This document shows positions 43,760-54,020 of a stretch of DNA of 64,000 bases, in pieces (positions within the stretch are counted from its first letter, which is position 1; each line of letters opens with the position of its first letter). The DNA comes from Desulfurococcales archaeon (GTDB taxonomy: Archaea; Thermoproteota; Thermoprotei_A; Sulfolobales; WAQK01). The notes under the pieces were generated by a model. The model saw only the letters and a list, made by a program, of their open reading frames with translations. It had not been told where the DNA came from and made no database searches. Location of the stretch: NCBI GenBank assembly GCA_027083135.1, contig JALWQH010000022.1, positions 1 through 64,000 of the forward strand, in the 5' to 3' direction. The position numbers and the translations under genes were made by a program.

Positions 43760-44713
43760 ATGCTGGCATCTGAGACAAGTAATGAGGGTAGGGAAACAGT
43801 AAGCGTTGAGAACCGCATAAAGGAGATATACGGCGAGCTCCTAGAGCCTAGAAACCCTGTTAGAAATCCTGAACTAATTGTTAAAAAACTAAGGGAAGAG
43901 TATAGGCTGCTCGTAGACGTCGACCTGGTACGCATCGTGGTAGCATCCTTCATTAATGGGAGGCCAGTCATGTTCGAAGGTCCTCCAGGCACGGGTAAAA
44001 CCGAGATAGGTGAGGCTATACTGACACTATGGGCTGGTAAGAAGGCATTCCTGCTTCCATGCAGCGAAAACTACGACGAATACAGGGTTATAGGGGACTT
44101 CCACCCACTCATGGCCCTCAAACACGGCTTCAGCGAAGCTAGCTTCGTCCCCAGAACCCTTCTAGCAGCCTTAGTACTAGGGGCAGGAGTACTAGTAGAT
44201 GAGATAAGGAGAAGCAGCGAGGAGTTCCAGAACATGCTTCTAGACATCATAGATAAGAGGAGAATAGTTGTGCCTGAACTAAAAAAGGTATTTAAAAACA
44301 ATGATATAGGCTTCCAAATGATCTTTACAAGCAACCCAGAGGACATAGCTCAGAACGAGCTTAGCGACGCCTTCCTACGCAGAGTAATAAGAATAAAGTT
44401 CAACTATCCTGACCCTAAGAAAGAGGCAGAGATAGTGAGGCTCAGGCTCAACGCTAAGGCCAGGCTCTCATCCACACTGCTAGCCATGATGATAGAGGCT
44501 GCGAATAAGCTTAGGGAGAAAGCCATGCATAAGCCTGGCCCCGCAGACACTGTGGAGTGGGCGCAACTAGCATCCAGAATAGCGGAGCTTAGGGGGTCAA
44601 GTAAAGTAGAGGCTAGGGATGTTTTAGAGGCGGGGCGAGTTGTATTAACCAAGAGAGATGAGGATGCGGACGATGTTGAGGAAATCCTTGCAGAATTCTT
44701 CGGCCGTTCATAG
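43760..44713 (+). CDS. MoxR-type AAA+ ATPase
   Basis: This 317-residue AAA+ protein has Walker A FEGPPGTGKTEIGEA near residue 75, Walker B GVLVDEIRRSSEEFQN, the sensor FTSNPEDIAQNELSDAFLRR and a helical lid. MoxR ATPases work with VWA-domain proteins as chaperone-like assembly or metal-insertion machines, and a VWA gene follows, overlapping by up to 56 bases. The Asn/Asp-rich N-terminus precedes the core. The target complex is unknown. Confidence 0.9.
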   Translation: MLASETSNEGRETVSVENRIKEIYGELLEPRNPVRNPELIVKKLREEYRLLVDVDLVRIVVASFINGRPVMFEGPPGTGKTEIGEAILTLWAGKKAFLLPCSENYDEYRVIGDFHPLMALKHGFSEASFVPRTLLAALVLGAGVLVDEIRRSSEEFQNMLLDIIDKRRIVVPELKKVFKNNDIGFQMIFTSNPEDIAQNELSDAFLRRVIRIKFNYPDPKKEAEIVRLRLNAKARLSSTLLAMMIEAANKLREKAMHKPGPADTVEWAQLASRIAELRGSSKVEARDVLEAGRVVLTKRDEDADDVEEILAEFFGRS

Positions 44714-46733
44714 GCCTCTGAATAGTAGAGAGTATTCCCTAGAGATGCTTATAAGACTGGCGAGAGAGTGTCGTAGGCTAGGCCTCAAGGTCGGGTCATC
44801 CCAGATAGAGGAGGCTGTCAGGCTCTATGAAACCTACCTGGAAGTAGGGGGAGTGGAGAAGGATGATTATAGGGCGATGCGACGCATAGCTGAAGCAGTA
44901 TTCATTAAGAGGAGGAGCGAGGAGCCTCTCTTCGAAGAGGCTTGGAGAAAGATTTCTCCTCAGCAAAACAGGCTTCTCAGCATGCTTATAAGTAGGGTTG
45001 AGAGAAACCTGGAGATCCTTGGCGTAAACTATGGCTATAAGATAAGATCCAAGAGAGAACTACTGGAATCTGCAAGCCGTGGGAGGAGGGCTGAAAAGAG
45101 AAGAGCATACCGAGAGCTTAGAAACATGGGGATAATAACAGGGTCTAAGCATGGAGAACAGGTGTTATCTAGGGATAAGGCTATCCGCATGCTTAGAGGC
45201 CTAGTTGAAAAGAAGCAGAGCCTAGGAAACATTATGAACGCAGGGCTTCTCTCAAGGCTGGCTAGAGGCCTCCCACCATCCGAGCCCGCCTTGCTTGCAG
45301 AGACCCATATACCTGAAGACACTTTGAGAAAACTACATCCAGATCTCCTCGTTAAACTAGGACAACAAGCGCTCAAGGCCCACAATAAGGATCTAGCGTC
45401 CCAAATAGCCTCTCATCTCAGAGTAATGCTGGAGCATGGAAGAAGAGTGTCCAGCGCGTATTCTGCATACATGTTGATGCGCGCAGCCAATAGGATCACC
45501 CCTAAAACAGCACTTATCCTTCTAGCACAGGATCAGAGGCTTGCATCCCATGTTCTAAAGGACTTCAGCTTACATGACATTAGAAGAGCCTTATCCTCAA
45601 TGAAGCCGGATAATGCTGCGCGAATCATAAGCAGGTTATCCAAGGCCTCCTCAACCCATAGCCTTAGAGAAATGCTTAGCAGCCTTGATGTGGACATGAT
45701 GGGCAGGCTGCCCTCATCCCTGGCAAGCATATTATCAAGAGACGAGCAGGCATTGATTAAGGCTCTAAGAAAATACTATGATGCTAGGAGAATGATCCTT
45801 GAGTATCTTTCAAGCAGTAATGAGGCGTATCTTCATCTAGCATCCCACGAGTATAGTAGGATGCTGGGAATTCTGGCCAAGCTTGATGGAAGCCTGTTTA
45901 AGAGCCCATTCAACGCCATGTTTAATGAGCTTCGAAGGAGGGTGCGAATACTGGGAGAAGTTCTCCGGGCCTCAGAGAATAGTGTAGGGTCAGGCCTAGC
46001 TGCCGCATCCAGCATGCTCAGCCTAGGCGAAGCCATACGCCTGCTAGGCAAGGCATATAGCAGGGGAAACCCTGAGCTGCGGCAGGAGGCATTACGCTTA
46101 GCAAGGCGTATGATAAGGGTAAGGATGAGCAGGGAGAAAAGCAGGGTTCTACGCAGATGGCGTAAGACAAGTTTTCACGGCAGGCTGGAGCTTAGAGACT
46201 CTATTATAAGGCTTGTAAGGCTGAACGCACAGCCACTAATATATAGGAAGCGGAGGAAGGGAGGAAGAATAGTCCTCGTCCTCGATGCCAGTGGAAGCAT
46301 GCTTGAATACTCTATATGGGCATTACTAGTGGCCTCAGCCTTCGCAGACATGATTAAACGCATAATAGTGTTCAGGGAGTATAGCGAGTCTCTGGAAACA
46401 TCCAGGCTCAGCGGCAAGGATATAATAGACCTCTTATTCAGCATAGGGTTCGAAGGCTACACAAACATAGCTGGAGCTTTAAGAGATGCTGTAAGACGTA
46501 TGCCGCCCTCAACCCTCATATTGATAAGCGACCTTCATCAAACCACATTAAATCTCTCCCCCTACATGATCGTAGGGGAGCTCGTGAGAAAAGGGTGGCG
46601 CATAGTAGCTGTGGTGCCGCCTAGACATGATGAGGAAGAGGCAGAGATGCTTAGAAGGCATGGTGCAAGAGTAGAGATCGTGGAGGAGCCCTCCATGATT
46701 GGGAGGAAGATTCTAAGAGCATTTTACGTGTAG
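44658..46733 (+). CDS. VWA-domain (CoxE-like) partner of MoxR
   Basis: This is a large protein of up to 691 residues. Residues 1-500 are helical and basic. The VWA domain starts near residue 530 with GRIVLVLDASGSMLEYSIWA (MIDAS DxSGS), has GFEGYTNIAGAL for the threonine ligand and LILISDLHQTT for the last acidic ligand. The longest reading overlaps moxR by 56 bases. ATG at 44744 (MLIRLARECRRLG) would remove the overlap, so the true start is uncertain. It forms a functional unit with the upstream ATPase. Confidence 0.85.
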   Translation: MRMRTMLRKSLQNSSAVHRPLNSREYSLEMLIRLARECRRLGLKVGSSQIEEAVRLYETYLEVGGVEKDDYRAMRRIAEAVFIKRRSEEPLFEEAWRKISPQQNRLLSMLISRVERNLEILGVNYGYKIRSKRELLESASRGRRAEKRRAYRELRNMGIITGSKHGEQVLSRDKAIRMLRGLVEKKQSLGNIMNAGLLSRLARGLPPSEPALLAETHIPEDTLRKLHPDLLVKLGQQALKAHNKDLASQIASHLRVMLEHGRRVSSAYSAYMLMRAANRITPKTALILLAQDQRLASHVLKDFSLHDIRRALSSMKPDNAARIISRLSKASSTHSLREMLSSLDVDMMGRLPSSLASILSRDEQALIKALRKYYDARRMILEYLSSSNEAYLHLASHEYSRMLGILAKLDGSLFKSPFNAMFNELRRRVRILGEVLRASENSVGSGLAAASSMLSLGEAIRLLGKAYSRGNPELRQEALRLARRMIRVRMSREKSRVLRRWRKTSFHGRLELRDSIIRLVRLNAQPLIYRKRRKGGRIVLVLDASGSMLEYSIWALLVASAFADMIKRIIVFREYSESLETSRLSGKDIIDLLFSIGFEGYTNIAGALRDAVRRMPPSTLILISDLHQTTLNLSPYMIVGELVRKGWRIVAVVPPRHDEEEAEMLRRHGARVEIVEEPSMIGRKILRAFYV

Positions 46734-46812
46734 CCCAGCGGGCATTGAGGTGAGCAACATTAATAAGCTGGAGAACGTGGAGTATAGCGGCGTGCAGTGA
46801 GGGTGTACAGAG

Positions 46813-47253
46813 GTGCCAGTAAGTATGGAGGAGCCTGCTGAGTGGGCGAAGTTCCGCTATAGGGGTAGGACGTTCAATGAGCTTAAAATGATATCCATGG
46901 ATGAACTCATATCCCTTCTACCAGCACGGCAGCGTAGAAGCTTGCTTAGAGGCCTGACCCCCGCTCAGAGAAAGCTCCTGGAGAAAATAAGGAGAGCCAG
47001 GGTGAAGGCCTCTAAGAGCGGGGATAAGAAGCCGCCATTAGTGAAAACACATGTGAGAGACATGATAGTACTTCCAGAAATGGTGGGTATGACTATAGCA
47101 ATATACAATGGAAAAGAATACGTGCCTGTAAGAATAGTACCTGAAATGATAGGGCACTACCTAGGAGAATACAGTCCGACATGCAGGCAGGTCACCCATG
47201 GAGAGCCAGGCCTCAAAGCCACGCGCTCCAAGATGTTCGTAGGCCTCAAGTAA
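46813..47253 (+). CDS. rps19: small-subunit ribosomal protein uS19
   Basis: uS19, 146 residues, is in the longer archaeal/eukaryotic form. The C-terminal half is diagnostic: [40 protein letters not shown] and [10 protein letters not shown]. The GTG start at 46813 follows CAGAGGT. It resumes the ribosomal series after the interrupting genes, without uL2 before it. Confidence 0.96.
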   Translation: MPVSMEEPAEWAKFRYRGRTFNELKMISMDELISLLPARQRRSLLRGLTPAQRKLLEKIRRARVKASKSGDKKPPLVKTHVRDMIVLPEMVGMTIAIYNGKEYVPVRIVPEMIGHYLGEYSPTCRQVTHGEPGLKATRSKMFVGLK

Positions 47254-47264
47254 CATGCACGTAG

Positions 47265-47300
47265 TTTTTATATACCGGGGACCGTCTCCATCTCCCCTGG
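47265..47300 (+). promoter_or_regulatory. promoter of the uL22-to-eL14 ribosomal operon
   Basis: TTTTTATATA (47265-47274) lies 53 bases before ATG 47328. GGGGA (47278-47282) and TCCCC a short way downstream can form a small leader stem. Confidence 0.5.
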
Positions 47301-47327
47301 CTGACGCTTACGAGTGGAGGGTGAAGC

Positions 47328-47798
47328 ATGCCTACATGGCACTACTCGGTAAGGATGCGAGATGAGACGCGTATAGCCAAAGCCGTAGCGAGGGAAATAC
47401 GCGTCTCCCCGAAAAGAGTTTACATTGTTACAAGGGCATTGAAGGGGATGAACCTTAAAAAAGCAGAGGAGCTTCTTGAGAGGGTAATAGCCAAGGAGGA
47501 AGCCCTGCCAATATATAGGTATACGGGTAAGCAGGCTCATAGGAGAGGCTTAGCAGCCAAGTGGAAAGTCCCTGCAGGGAAGTATCCCGTAAAAGCCGCA
47601 CGCCTCGTATTAGAGCTGCTTAAAAACGTTGAAAATAATGCTGAGCAGAAGGATCTGGATGTAGATAGGCTTAAAATAATCCATATAGCTGTGCATCAGG
47701 GCCCCCTACTTAAAAGATACATGCCGAGGGCTTTCGGCAGAAGCTCACCTAAGTTCAAGAGGCTTAGCACGGTTGAAGTAATAGTGGCGGAGGAGTGA
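47328..47798 (+). CDS. rpl22: large-subunit ribosomal protein uL22
   Basis: uL22, 156 residues, contributes a beta hairpin to the exit tunnel. [20 protein letters not shown], the basic [20 protein letters not shown] and the C-terminal [17 protein letters not shown] are typical of the archaeal form. The stop overlaps the uS3 gene by 4 bases. Confidence 0.96.
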   Translation: MPTWHYSVRMRDETRIAKAVAREIRVSPKRVYIVTRALKGMNLKKAEELLERVIAKEEALPIYRYTGKQAHRRGLAAKWKVPAGKYPVKAARLVLELLKNVENNAEQKDLDVDRLKIIHIAVHQGPLLKRYMPRAFGRSSPKFKRLSTVEVIVAEE

Positions 47799-48433
47799 GG
47801 CCTATGGTTAATGTTAAGAAGTATTTTGTTCAGCAGGGTATGCTTAGAACAAAGATAGACGAGTTTCTAGCTAAACAGTTCAGTAGAGCAGGCTATGCGG
47901 GCGTAGAGGTTCAGCGAACACCTATAGGGACACGTGTGGTGATCTATGCTGATAGGCCTGCAATGATCATAGGGAGGCGCGGGGCGACCATAAAGAGACT
48001 TGCACAGATATTGGAGCAGTACTTCGGGCTTGAAAACCCCCAGATAACAGTCACCAACGTTGAGAATCCTGAGCTGAGTGCTAGGATAATGGCTTACCGC
48101 CTAGCTATGGCTCTTGAGAGAGGATACCATTTCAGGCGTGCCTCCTTCATAGCTTTGAGAAGAATAATGGCTGCAGGCGCTGTAGGTGCAGAAATAGTTG
48201 TCAGCGGCAAGCTTACAGGGGAGAGGGCTAGATACGAGAAGTATAAGGCTGGGAGAGTATATAAGACAGGAGACCATGTCAACTATATTGTTGAACGGGC
48301 TGTCGCGCATGCTCTGCTTAAGCCTGGAATATATGGCGTGGAGGTCATAATAGCCAAGCCTCTAAGACCTATTGACCATGTTAGAATAAAGCTTCCAGAA
48401 GAGGTGAGTGAAGGTGAGCCTCAAGCCCAGTGA
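47795..48433 (+). CDS. rps3: small-subunit ribosomal protein uS3
   Basis: uS3, 212 residues, lies at the mRNA entry. The KH domain has [20 protein letters not shown], and the C-terminal domain has [20 protein letters not shown] and [13 protein letters not shown] 47795 overlaps uL22; ATG 47804 (MVNVKKYF), behind GGAGGAGTGAGG, may be the real start. Confidence 0.96.
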   Translation: MRPMVNVKKYFVQQGMLRTKIDEFLAKQFSRAGYAGVEVQRTPIGTRVVIYADRPAMIIGRRGATIKRLAQILEQYFGLENPQITVTNVENPELSARIMAYRLAMALERGYHFRRASFIALRRIMAAGAVGAEIVVSGKLTGERARYEKYKAGRVYKTGDHVNYIVERAVAHALLKPGIYGVEVIIAKPLRPIDHVRIKLPEEVSEGEPQAQ

Positions 48434-48623
48434 CCTGAGGAAGATGAGTAGAGAGGAGAAACTCAAGAAGCTCGGCGAGCTGCGTATGGAGCTTCTCAGG
48501 CTGAGGCTGCAGGCCGAGATGGGCACACTGGACAACCCGGGAAAACTTAGGACAACCAGGAAGAATATAGCCCGCATACTCACAGTGCTCAGAGAGGAGG
48601 AGTTGAAGGCGCCTGAAAAGTGA
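48408..48623 (+). CDS. rpl29: large-subunit ribosomal protein uL29
   Basis: uL29, 71 residues, is an all-helical protein near the tunnel exit. [20 protein letters not shown] and [14 protein letters not shown] are diagnostic. GTG 48408 lies inside the uS3 end behind GAGGTGAG, and its stop overlaps the rnp1 start (GTGA). Confidence 0.93.
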   Translation: MKVSLKPSDLRKMSREEKLKKLGELRMELLRLRLQAEMGTLDNPGKLRTTRKNIARILTVLREEELKAPEK

Positions 48624-48898
48624 GGCATACCTCCCGGAACATCATTTACCATGAACTAATAGGGCTGAAAGCCCGCATACTATCCTCCCCTGATCCAGGT
48701 CTAGTGGACTTCGAAGGCACTATAGTTGACGAAACATCTAACACCCTGATCCTGGAGGCAGGCTCCAGGCAGAAGAAAATACTTAAAAGGGCTACAACTT
48801 TCCTAATCACGCTCCCGGATGGGAGCAAAGTGAAGGTCCAAGGAGATCGAATATTAGGGAGGCCTGAAGAGAGGGTAAAGAGGATGCGTAGGAGGTAG
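48620..48898 (+). CDS. rnp1: RNase P protein component 1 (Rpp29/Pop4 homologue)
   Basis: This 92-residue subunit of archaeal RNase P, which trims tRNA 5' ends, has the Sm-like beta barrel. It starts RNIIYHELIGLKARILSSPD, followed by DFEGTIVDETSNTLILEA and ITLPDGSKVKVQGDRILGRPEERVKR. Position between uL29 and uS17 is the conserved archaeal location. The GTG start is translationally coupled to uL29. Confidence 0.94.
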   Translation: MRHTSRNIIYHELIGLKARILSSPDPGLVDFEGTIVDETSNTLILEAGSRQKKILKRATTFLITLPDGSKVKVQGDRILGRPEERVKRMRRR

Positions 48899-48907
48899 TG
48901 GTGGGAG

Positions 48908-49252
48908 ATGTCGCTGACGCGAAACATAGGTATACCGGGCATAAAGCCGCCTGAACGTTCATGTAATGATCCTAATTGCCCCTATCATGGTCACCTTAAG
49001 GTTAGAGGCCTCATACTTAGAGGCAGGATAGTTAGCTTAAAAATGAACGGTACAGCCGTGGTGGAGCATAGCTACCTACACTATAATAAAAAATACAAGA
49101 GATACGAGTGGCGCCGCTCCAAGATCCATGCCCATAAGCCTCCATGCGTGGATGTAAAGGTAGGAGACATGGTTATAATAGGGGAGACACGGCCTATCTC
49201 AAAGACTGTATCATTCGTTGTTCTAGGCCGTGCTAAGGAGGAGGGAGAGTAG
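48908..49252 (+). CDS. rps17: small-subunit ribosomal protein uS17
   Basis: uS17, 114 residues, is an OB-fold rRNA-binding protein. The archaeal N-terminal extension contains [10 protein letters not shown]. The barrel has [20 protein letters not shown] and [20 protein letters not shown]. It lies 2 bases before uL14. Confidence 0.95.
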   Translation: MSLTRNIGIPGIKPPERSCNDPNCPYHGHLKVRGLILRGRIVSLKMNGTAVVEHSYLHYNKKYKRYEWRRSKIHAHKPPCVDVKVGDMVIIGETRPISKTVSFVVLGRAKEEGE

Positions 49253-49254
49253 AT

Positions 49255-49674
49255 ATGCCTAAGAAGAAAACAGGCGCTATTATGTCAAGGATCAAGGTGA
49301 ATGCAGGATTACAGGTGGGATCATACGTCAAGGTCACGGATAATAGCGGGGCAAAAGAAGCCATGATAATAGGTGTCCCCGGATACAAGGGGAAGCTTCG
49401 ACGCCTACCATTCGCGGGTGTGGGAGACCTAGTAATAGTGACTATAAAGAAAGGCACACCTGAGATGAGGAAGCAAGTAATGCCTGCCGTCATAGTTAGG
49501 CAGAAGAGACCATATAGGAGGCGGGATGGAACATGGATTGCCTTCGAAGACAACGCCATAGTGATCATAACTCCTGAGGGCAACGTTAAGGGAAGCGAGA
49601 TACGTGGGCCCGTGGCCAGAGAGGCTGCTGAACGGTGGCCTAAGATCGCGAACCTAGCCTCCATAATAGTGTGA
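49255..49674 (+). CDS. rpl14: large-subunit ribosomal protein uL14
   Basis: uL14, 139 residues, lies at the subunit interface. [40 protein letters not shown] and [20 protein letters not shown] are family hallmarks. It overlaps or abuts uL24. Confidence 0.97.
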   Translation: MPKKKTGAIMSRIKVNAGLQVGSYVKVTDNSGAKEAMIIGVPGYKGKLRRLPFAGVGDLVIVTIKKGTPEMRKQVMPAVIVRQKRPYRRRDGTWIAFEDNAIVIITPEGNVKGSEIRGPVAREAAERWPKIANLASIIV

Positions 49675-49675
49675 G

Positions 49676-50098
49676 GTGAGGGGGATGACGAGGCAACCTA
49701 GAAAACAGAGGAAGCAGTTCTACAATGCACCCCTACATAGGAGGCAGAAGTTCGTAACAGCTATGCTTAGCCCCGAGCTACGTGAAAGATACGGTGTGAA
49801 GCGCCTACCTGTGCATTCAGGAGACACCGTCAGGATAATGAGGGGAAACTGGGCAGGCCAGGAAGGCAAGGTTCTGAAAGTCGATCTATCAAAGCTGAGG
49901 ATAAACATTGAGGGAGTAACAATAACAAAAGCTGACGGGACACCTAAGTTCTACCCGATACATCCTTCTAACGTCATGATAGTTTCACTGAACCTGGATG
50001 ATAATTATAGGAAGGAAATAATAGAGCGGAAGCAGAAGGCTAAAAAAGCCTCATCCGAAACTGCACCCCCTGTGCAGGAGGAGGCTGAGGAGAGGTGA
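49676..50098 (+). CDS. rpl24: large-subunit ribosomal protein uL24
   Basis: uL24, 140 residues, is an early assembly protein with a KOW motif ([20 protein letters not shown]). The archaeal basic N-terminus reads [23 protein letters not shown] 49685, behind GTGAGGTGAGGGG, is a likely start, 9 bases inside the longest reading. The acidic/basic C-terminal tail is low-complexity. Confidence 0.95.
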   Translation: MRGMTRQPRKQRKQFYNAPLHRRQKFVTAMLSPELRERYGVKRLPVHSGDTVRIMRGNWAGQEGKVLKVDLSKLRINIEGVTITKADGTPKFYPIHPSNVMIVSLNLDDNYRKEIIERKQKAKKASSETAPPVQEEAEER

Positions 50099-50101
50099 TG
50101 A

Positions 50102-50866
50102 ATGATGGCTAGGATGGGGGGAAGAAGGCATCTCAGAAGCTTCGCTATACCTGGATTCTGGCCTATTCCTAGAAAGGAGCAGTTCTGGGCGCCCAAGCCT
50201 TCCCCAGGCCCCCATCCAGTGGAGAGAAGCTTACCCTTACTCGTGGTCATCAGAGATATCTTGAAGTATGCTGGGACGTCCAGGGAGGCCCGCAGAATAA
50301 TTGGACGCGGTGCAATAATGGTTGATGGGAAGCCGCGTAAGGACTACACGTATCCGGTAGGCTTGATGGATGTCATCGAGATACCTGAGACAGGTGAGGC
50401 CTACAGGGTTATTCCTTTCCCAGGCTCTTTCTTCAAGCTTCACCCGATTCCCCGTGAGGAGGCTTCATTCAAGCTGTGCCGCATAGAGGATAAATCTACT
50501 GTAAAGGGAGGGCACGTTCAGCTACACTTCCATGATGGTAGAAACCATCTGATCAGGGTATCTGACCCTACGAATCCCGTGGAAGATAAGTATAGGACCC
50601 TTGGCACAGTGAAGCTAGCCATACCTATCCAGGAGATCCTGGACTATGTGCCCCTGGAGAATGGGAAGCTAGCCATAGTTACAAGCGGTAGAAACGTGGG
50701 GCGTGTTGGGAGAATAGTGGAGGTTAAACCAGGCCTACGGAGATATAGACGTATTGTGACATTAGAGGATAGCCGCGGAGAAACATTTCAGACAAGCTTG
50801 AACTATATATTCGTGATAGGGGATGAGAAGCCCCTCATAAGTTTGCCTGAAGGTGCATGGCAATGA
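50102..50866 (+). CDS. rps4e: small-subunit ribosomal protein eS4
   Basis: eS4, 254 residues, is archaeal/eukaryotic only. It contains an N-terminal part ([20 protein letters not shown]), an S4-type RNA-binding region ([20 protein letters not shown]) and a central KOW-like region ([18 protein letters not shown]). Its stop overlaps the uL5 start by 10 bases. Confidence 0.97.
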   Translation: MMARMGGRRHLRSFAIPGFWPIPRKEQFWAPKPSPGPHPVERSLPLLVVIRDILKYAGTSREARRIIGRGAIMVDGKPRKDYTYPVGLMDVIEIPETGEAYRVIPFPGSFFKLHPIPREEASFKLCRIEDKSTVKGGHVQLHFHDGRNHLIRVSDPTNPVEDKYRTLGTVKLAIPIQEILDYVPLENGKLAIVTSGRNVGRVGRIVEVKPGLRRYRRIVTLEDSRGETFQTSLNYIFVIGDEKPLISLPEGAWQ

Positions 50867-51420
50867 GCCTAGCCCCCACTGTAGAGCAGGAGATAATTAA
50901 ACGCTGGGAGAGCAATCCTATGCTTAAGCCACGGATAGCCAAGGTGACAGTAAACATAGGTATAGGCATGTCGGGAGAAAGGCTTCAGAAAGCCGCACAA
51001 GTGCTTGAGATGCTTACAGGCCAGAAGCCTGTGCCGAGGAAAGCTAAGCGCACTATAAGGAACTTTGGAGTAAGGAAAGGGGAGAACATTGCTGTGATGG
51101 TGACGCTTAGAGGGCGCAGAGCCGACGAGTTTTTGAGGAAAGCGTTTGAAGCTGTTGGAGGGAGGCTGAAGGCTTCAAGCTTTGATCAGGCAGGCAACGT
51201 GAGCTTCGGGATAGAGGAGCATATATCAATACCGGGAGTAAAATATGACCCTGAGATCGGCATTTTCGGAATGGATGTCTCAATAACTATTGAGAGGCCT
51301 GGCTACAGGATAACACGTAGACGGAGATGCAGGAAAAAACACATACCAGCCAGGCATAGGGTTAAGCCTGAGGAAAGCATGGTGCTTCTAGCACAGAAAT
51401 ACGGCGTCACAATAGTCTGA
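50857..51420 (+). CDS. rpl5: large-subunit ribosomal protein uL5
   Basis: uL5, 187 residues, binds 5S rRNA and contacts the P-site t[43 protein letters not shown] and the [20 protein letters not shown] region are conserved. uS14 follows after 10 bases. Confidence 0.96.
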   Translation: MAMSLAPTVEQEIIKRWESNPMLKPRIAKVTVNIGIGMSGERLQKAAQVLEMLTGQKPVPRKAKRTIRNFGVRKGENIAVMVTLRGRRADEFLRKAFEAVGGRLKASSFDQAGNVSFGIEEHISIPGVKYDPEIGIFGMDVSITIERPGYRITRRRRCRKKHIPARHRVKPEESMVLLAQKYGVTIV

Positions 51421-51430
51421 GGTGGCGGGT

Positions 51431-51595
51431 ATGGGTAAGTATAGGCCAATGGTTCCCAGGAAGTATGGTAGAGGAGCTGTGAAGTGTATGAGATGCGGGA
51501 GCAGAGACGCCGTTATACGTAAGTATGGATTATACCTGTGCCGCCAGTGCTTCAGAGAAGTAGCTGCATCCCTAGGATTCAAGAAATATAGTTAG
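51431..51595 (+). CDS. rps14: small-subunit ribosomal protein uS14 (zinc type)
   Basis: This 54-codon gene begins [20 protein letters not shown]. It carries the zinc ligands of type Z uS14, [10 protein letters not shown] and CRQCFREVA, and ends LGFKKYS. uS14 lies in the small-subunit head. The ATG at 51431 follows GGTGGCGGG. Gene order uL5-uS14-uS8 is universal here. Confidence 0.96.
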   Translation: MGKYRPMVPRKYGRGAVKCMRCGSRDAVIRKYGLYLCRQCFREVAASLGFKKYS

Positions 51596-51607
51596 GAGGT
51601 GTGAGTA

Positions 51608-52009
51608 ATGGTTATGCTTGACACCCTTGCAAACGCTCTGACAACAATATATAATAATGAGCTTAGAGCTAAGAAGGAAGCCCTAATCATGCCTGCCTCG
51701 AAGCTAATAGCCTCAGTATTAATGGTTATGCAGAGGGAAGGCTACATAGGTGAATTCGAGTACATTGATGATGGACGCTGGGGGAAGTTTAAGGTTCAGC
51801 TGCTTGGAAGAATAAACAAGTGCGGCGTGATAAAACCCCGGTACCCTGTATCCTACAGGGATCTAGTCAAAATGCCCCACTGGCTGCGAAAATATCTTCC
51901 CTCGAAGGATATAGGAGTACTAATACTGTCAACCCCTCATGGAGTAATGACCCACAGGGAAGCGCTTAAGAAAAGGGTTGGAGGAGTACTGCTGGCATAC
52001 GTTTACTAG
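51608..52009 (+). CDS. rps8: small-subunit ribosomal protein uS8
   Basis: uS8, 133 residues, binds the central domain of 16S r[43 protein letters not shown] and [20 protein letters not shown] are diagnostic. The archaeal form ends GGVLLAYVY. Confidence 0.96.
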   Translation: MVMLDTLANALTTIYNNELRAKKEALIMPASKLIASVLMVMQREGYIGEFEYIDDGRWGKFKVQLLGRINKCGVIKPRYPVSYRDLVKMPHWLRKYLPSKDIGVLILSTPHGVMTHREALKKRVGGVLLAYVY

Positions 52010-52022
52010 GTGGGTGATCAAC

Positions 52023-52574
52023 ATGGTGAAGATCCCCTACGTGTCAGAGGAAGTAGAAATACCTGGGAACGTGGAGGTAGAGGTTAATGGAATGAAGGTT
52101 AGGGTTAAGGGGCCTAAAGGAGAGCTTGAAAGAGACTTCAGCCACGCCAGGGGAGTAATGATTAGGCAAGATGAAGGCAAAATAGTTGTTGAAGCCTTCT
52201 TTGCAAACAGACGTAAAAAGGCCCTAGTAGGATCCATTGCCTCACATATAGAGAACATGATAACAGGCGTGACCAAAGGCTTCAGATACAAGCTTAAGAT
52301 AATATACTCTCATTTCCCAATATCCGTTAAAGTAGAGGGGGATAAAGTAGTCATAGAGAAGCTTCTCGGAGAGAGGGCTCCAAGATACGCGAGAATAGTG
52401 AGCCCACGTGTAAAAGTTAGCGTTAAAGGCGAGGACGTAATCGTAGAGGGCATAGATATAGAAGAAGTAGGGCAGACCGCAGCCAACATAGAGAGAGCGG
52501 CATGGATCTCAGGCTTCGATAGGCGAGTCTTCGTTGATGGAATCTACATATATGAGAAGGGGGTGGCCGAGTAG
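52023..52574 (+). CDS. rpl6: large-subunit ribosomal protein uL6
   Basis: uL6, 183 residues from ATG 52023; a longer frame upstream merely overlaps uS8. It is a two-repeat fold near the GTPase centre: VSEEVEIPGNVEVEVNGMKV, RVKGPKGELERDFSHARGVM, RYKLKIIYSHFPISVKVEGD and the second repeat RVKVSVKGEDVIVEGIDIEE. The stop overlaps the eL32 GTG start by one base. Confidence 0.96.
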   Translation: MVKIPYVSEEVEIPGNVEVEVNGMKVRVKGPKGELERDFSHARGVMIRQDEGKIVVEAFFANRRKKALVGSIASHIENMITGVTKGFRYKLKIIYSHFPISVKVEGDKVVIEKLLGERAPRYARIVSPRVKVSVKGEDVIVEGIDIEEVGQTAANIERAAWISGFDRRVFVDGIYIYEKGVAE

Positions 52575-52957
52575 TGGAGCCACGTATACTTAGGCTACGC
52601 AGAGCATTGAAGGCGAGGAAACCCGAATTCATCAGGTACGGGTGGTGGAGGCGTCCAAGCTTCAAGAATCAGTGGGCATGGCGTAAGCCCAAGGGAAATG
52701 ATAATAAAATGAGGCTCATGGTGAAGGGGTATCCCGCAGTAGTTAAAGTAGGATACCGTGGGCCGGCAAAGGTTAGAGGGCTCCACTCCACAGGCATGCA
52801 GCCAGTAGTTGTAAGCAATCCGCGTGAACTGGAGACTCTGGACCCTAAGAAACACCTAGTTTATATAGCTGGAAGCGTCGGTATCAGGAAGCGGCTACAG
52901 ATAATGAGTAAAGCCAGGGAACTAGGGTTAAAGGTGGCTAACGAGGTGGGGGCATAA
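52574..52957 (+). CDS. rpl32e: large-subunit ribosomal protein eL32
   Basis: eL32, 127 residues, is archaeal/eukaryotic only. RYGWWRRPSFKNQWAWRKPK, VKVGYRGPAKVRGLHSTGMQ and HLVYIAGSVGIRKRLQIMSK identify it. The start is GTG at 52574 overlapping uL6; its stop overlaps the eL19 ATG. Confidence 0.96.
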   Translation: MEPRILRLRRALKARKPEFIRYGWWRRPSFKNQWAWRKPKGNDNKMRLMVKGYPAVVKVGYRGPAKVRGLHSTGMQPVVVSNPRELETLDPKKHLVYIAGSVGIRKRLQIMSKARELGLKVANEVGA

Positions 52958-53412
52958 TGGTCGACCTAAGCGTGCAGAAAAGGCTTGCAGCACAGCTGCT
53001 TGGCGTAGGGGAGAGCAGAGTATGGCTTGACCCTGAGAACCTGGACCGTATATCAGAGGCTATGACCAGAGAGGAAGTGAGAAAGCTAATACATGATGGA
53101 GTCATAGGTGTCAAGCCTGTTCACAGTAACAGTAGGGCTAGGTGGCGTAGAGTACATCAGCAGAAAAAGAAGGGTAGGAGGAGAGGGCATGGTAGCAGGA
53201 AAGGTAAGGCGACAGCCCGCACCCCAAAGAAAGAGGTCTGGATGACCAGGATAAGGAAGATGCGCAGATATCTCAGATGGCTCAGGGATCACGGCTACAT
53301 AGATGCTAGGACTTATAGGAGATACTATATGCTGGCTAAGGGAGGAGCCTTCAGAAGCCTAAGCTCGATAAGAATGCATCTAGAGTCAGAAGGAGTGTTG
53401 AGGAGGAGGTAG
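52957..53412 (+). CDS. rpl19e: large-subunit ribosomal protein eL19
   Basis: eL19, 151 residues, is a helical, strongly basic protein that bridges the subunits. [40 protein letters not shown] and [20 protein letters not shown] are characteristic. It is followed by uL18 after 2 bases. Confidence 0.96.
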   Translation: MVDLSVQKRLAAQLLGVGESRVWLDPENLDRISEAMTREEVRKLIHDGVIGVKPVHSNSRARWRRVHQQKKKGRRRGHGSRKGKATARTPKKEVWMTRIRKMRRYLRWLRDHGYIDARTYRRYYMLAKGGAFRSLSSIRMHLESEGVLRRR

Positions 53413-53414
53413 AC

Positions 53415-54020
53415 TTGGCTAGAGGACCTAGATACAGAGTTCCACGTAGGAGGAGGCGTGAAGGCAAGACCAATTACTATAAGCGGTACCGCATGGTGCT
53501 GTCAGGCAAGCCACGTATAGTTGTATGTAGGACGCTTAACTATATCTGGGTACAGATAATAAAAGCTGAGGAGACAGGGGATAAAACCATAGCTGCAGCA
53601 CATAGTAGAGAGTTATCAAAACATTATGGATGGATGGCTCCCGGAGACAATACTCCAGCAGCATACCTTACAGGGCTGCTAGCAGGCCTCCGCGCCTTAA
53701 AGGCAGGAGTCAGGCAAGCCGTGCCTGACATAGGCCTCCACAGACCTGTACGCGGCTCAAGAGTGTTCGCAGCGCTGAAGGGAGCTTTAGATGCTGGGCT
53801 CAGCGTCCCCGTATCAGACGAAGTCATACCAGGCGAGGATAGGATAAGAGGGGAGCACATAGCCTCATGGGCCTCTAAGCTGGCTGAGGAGCCTGAGAAG
53901 TACGAGCACATGTTCTCAAGATACCTTAAAGCAGGCCTCCAACCCCAGAACCTACCCTCCCATTTCGAGGAGGTTAAAAACCGTATTCTTGAAGCTTACC
54001 GGGAGGTGTCTAAACAGTGA
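53415..54020 (+). CDS. rpl18: large-subunit ribosomal protein uL18
   Basis: uL18, 201 residues, is the long archaeal/eukaryotic form that binds 5S r[43 protein letters not shown] and [16 protein letters not shown] are conserved. TTG start at 53415. The stop overlaps the uS5 GTG by 4 bases. Confidence 0.95.
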   Translation: MARGPRYRVPRRRRREGKTNYYKRYRMVLSGKPRIVVCRTLNYIWVQIIKAEETGDKTIAAAHSRELSKHYGWMAPGDNTPAAYLTGLLAGLRALKAGVRQAVPDIGLHRPVRGSRVFAALKGALDAGLSVPVSDEVIPGEDRIRGEHIASWASKLAEEPEKYEHMFSRYLKAGLQPQNLPSHFEEVKNRILEAYREVSKQ

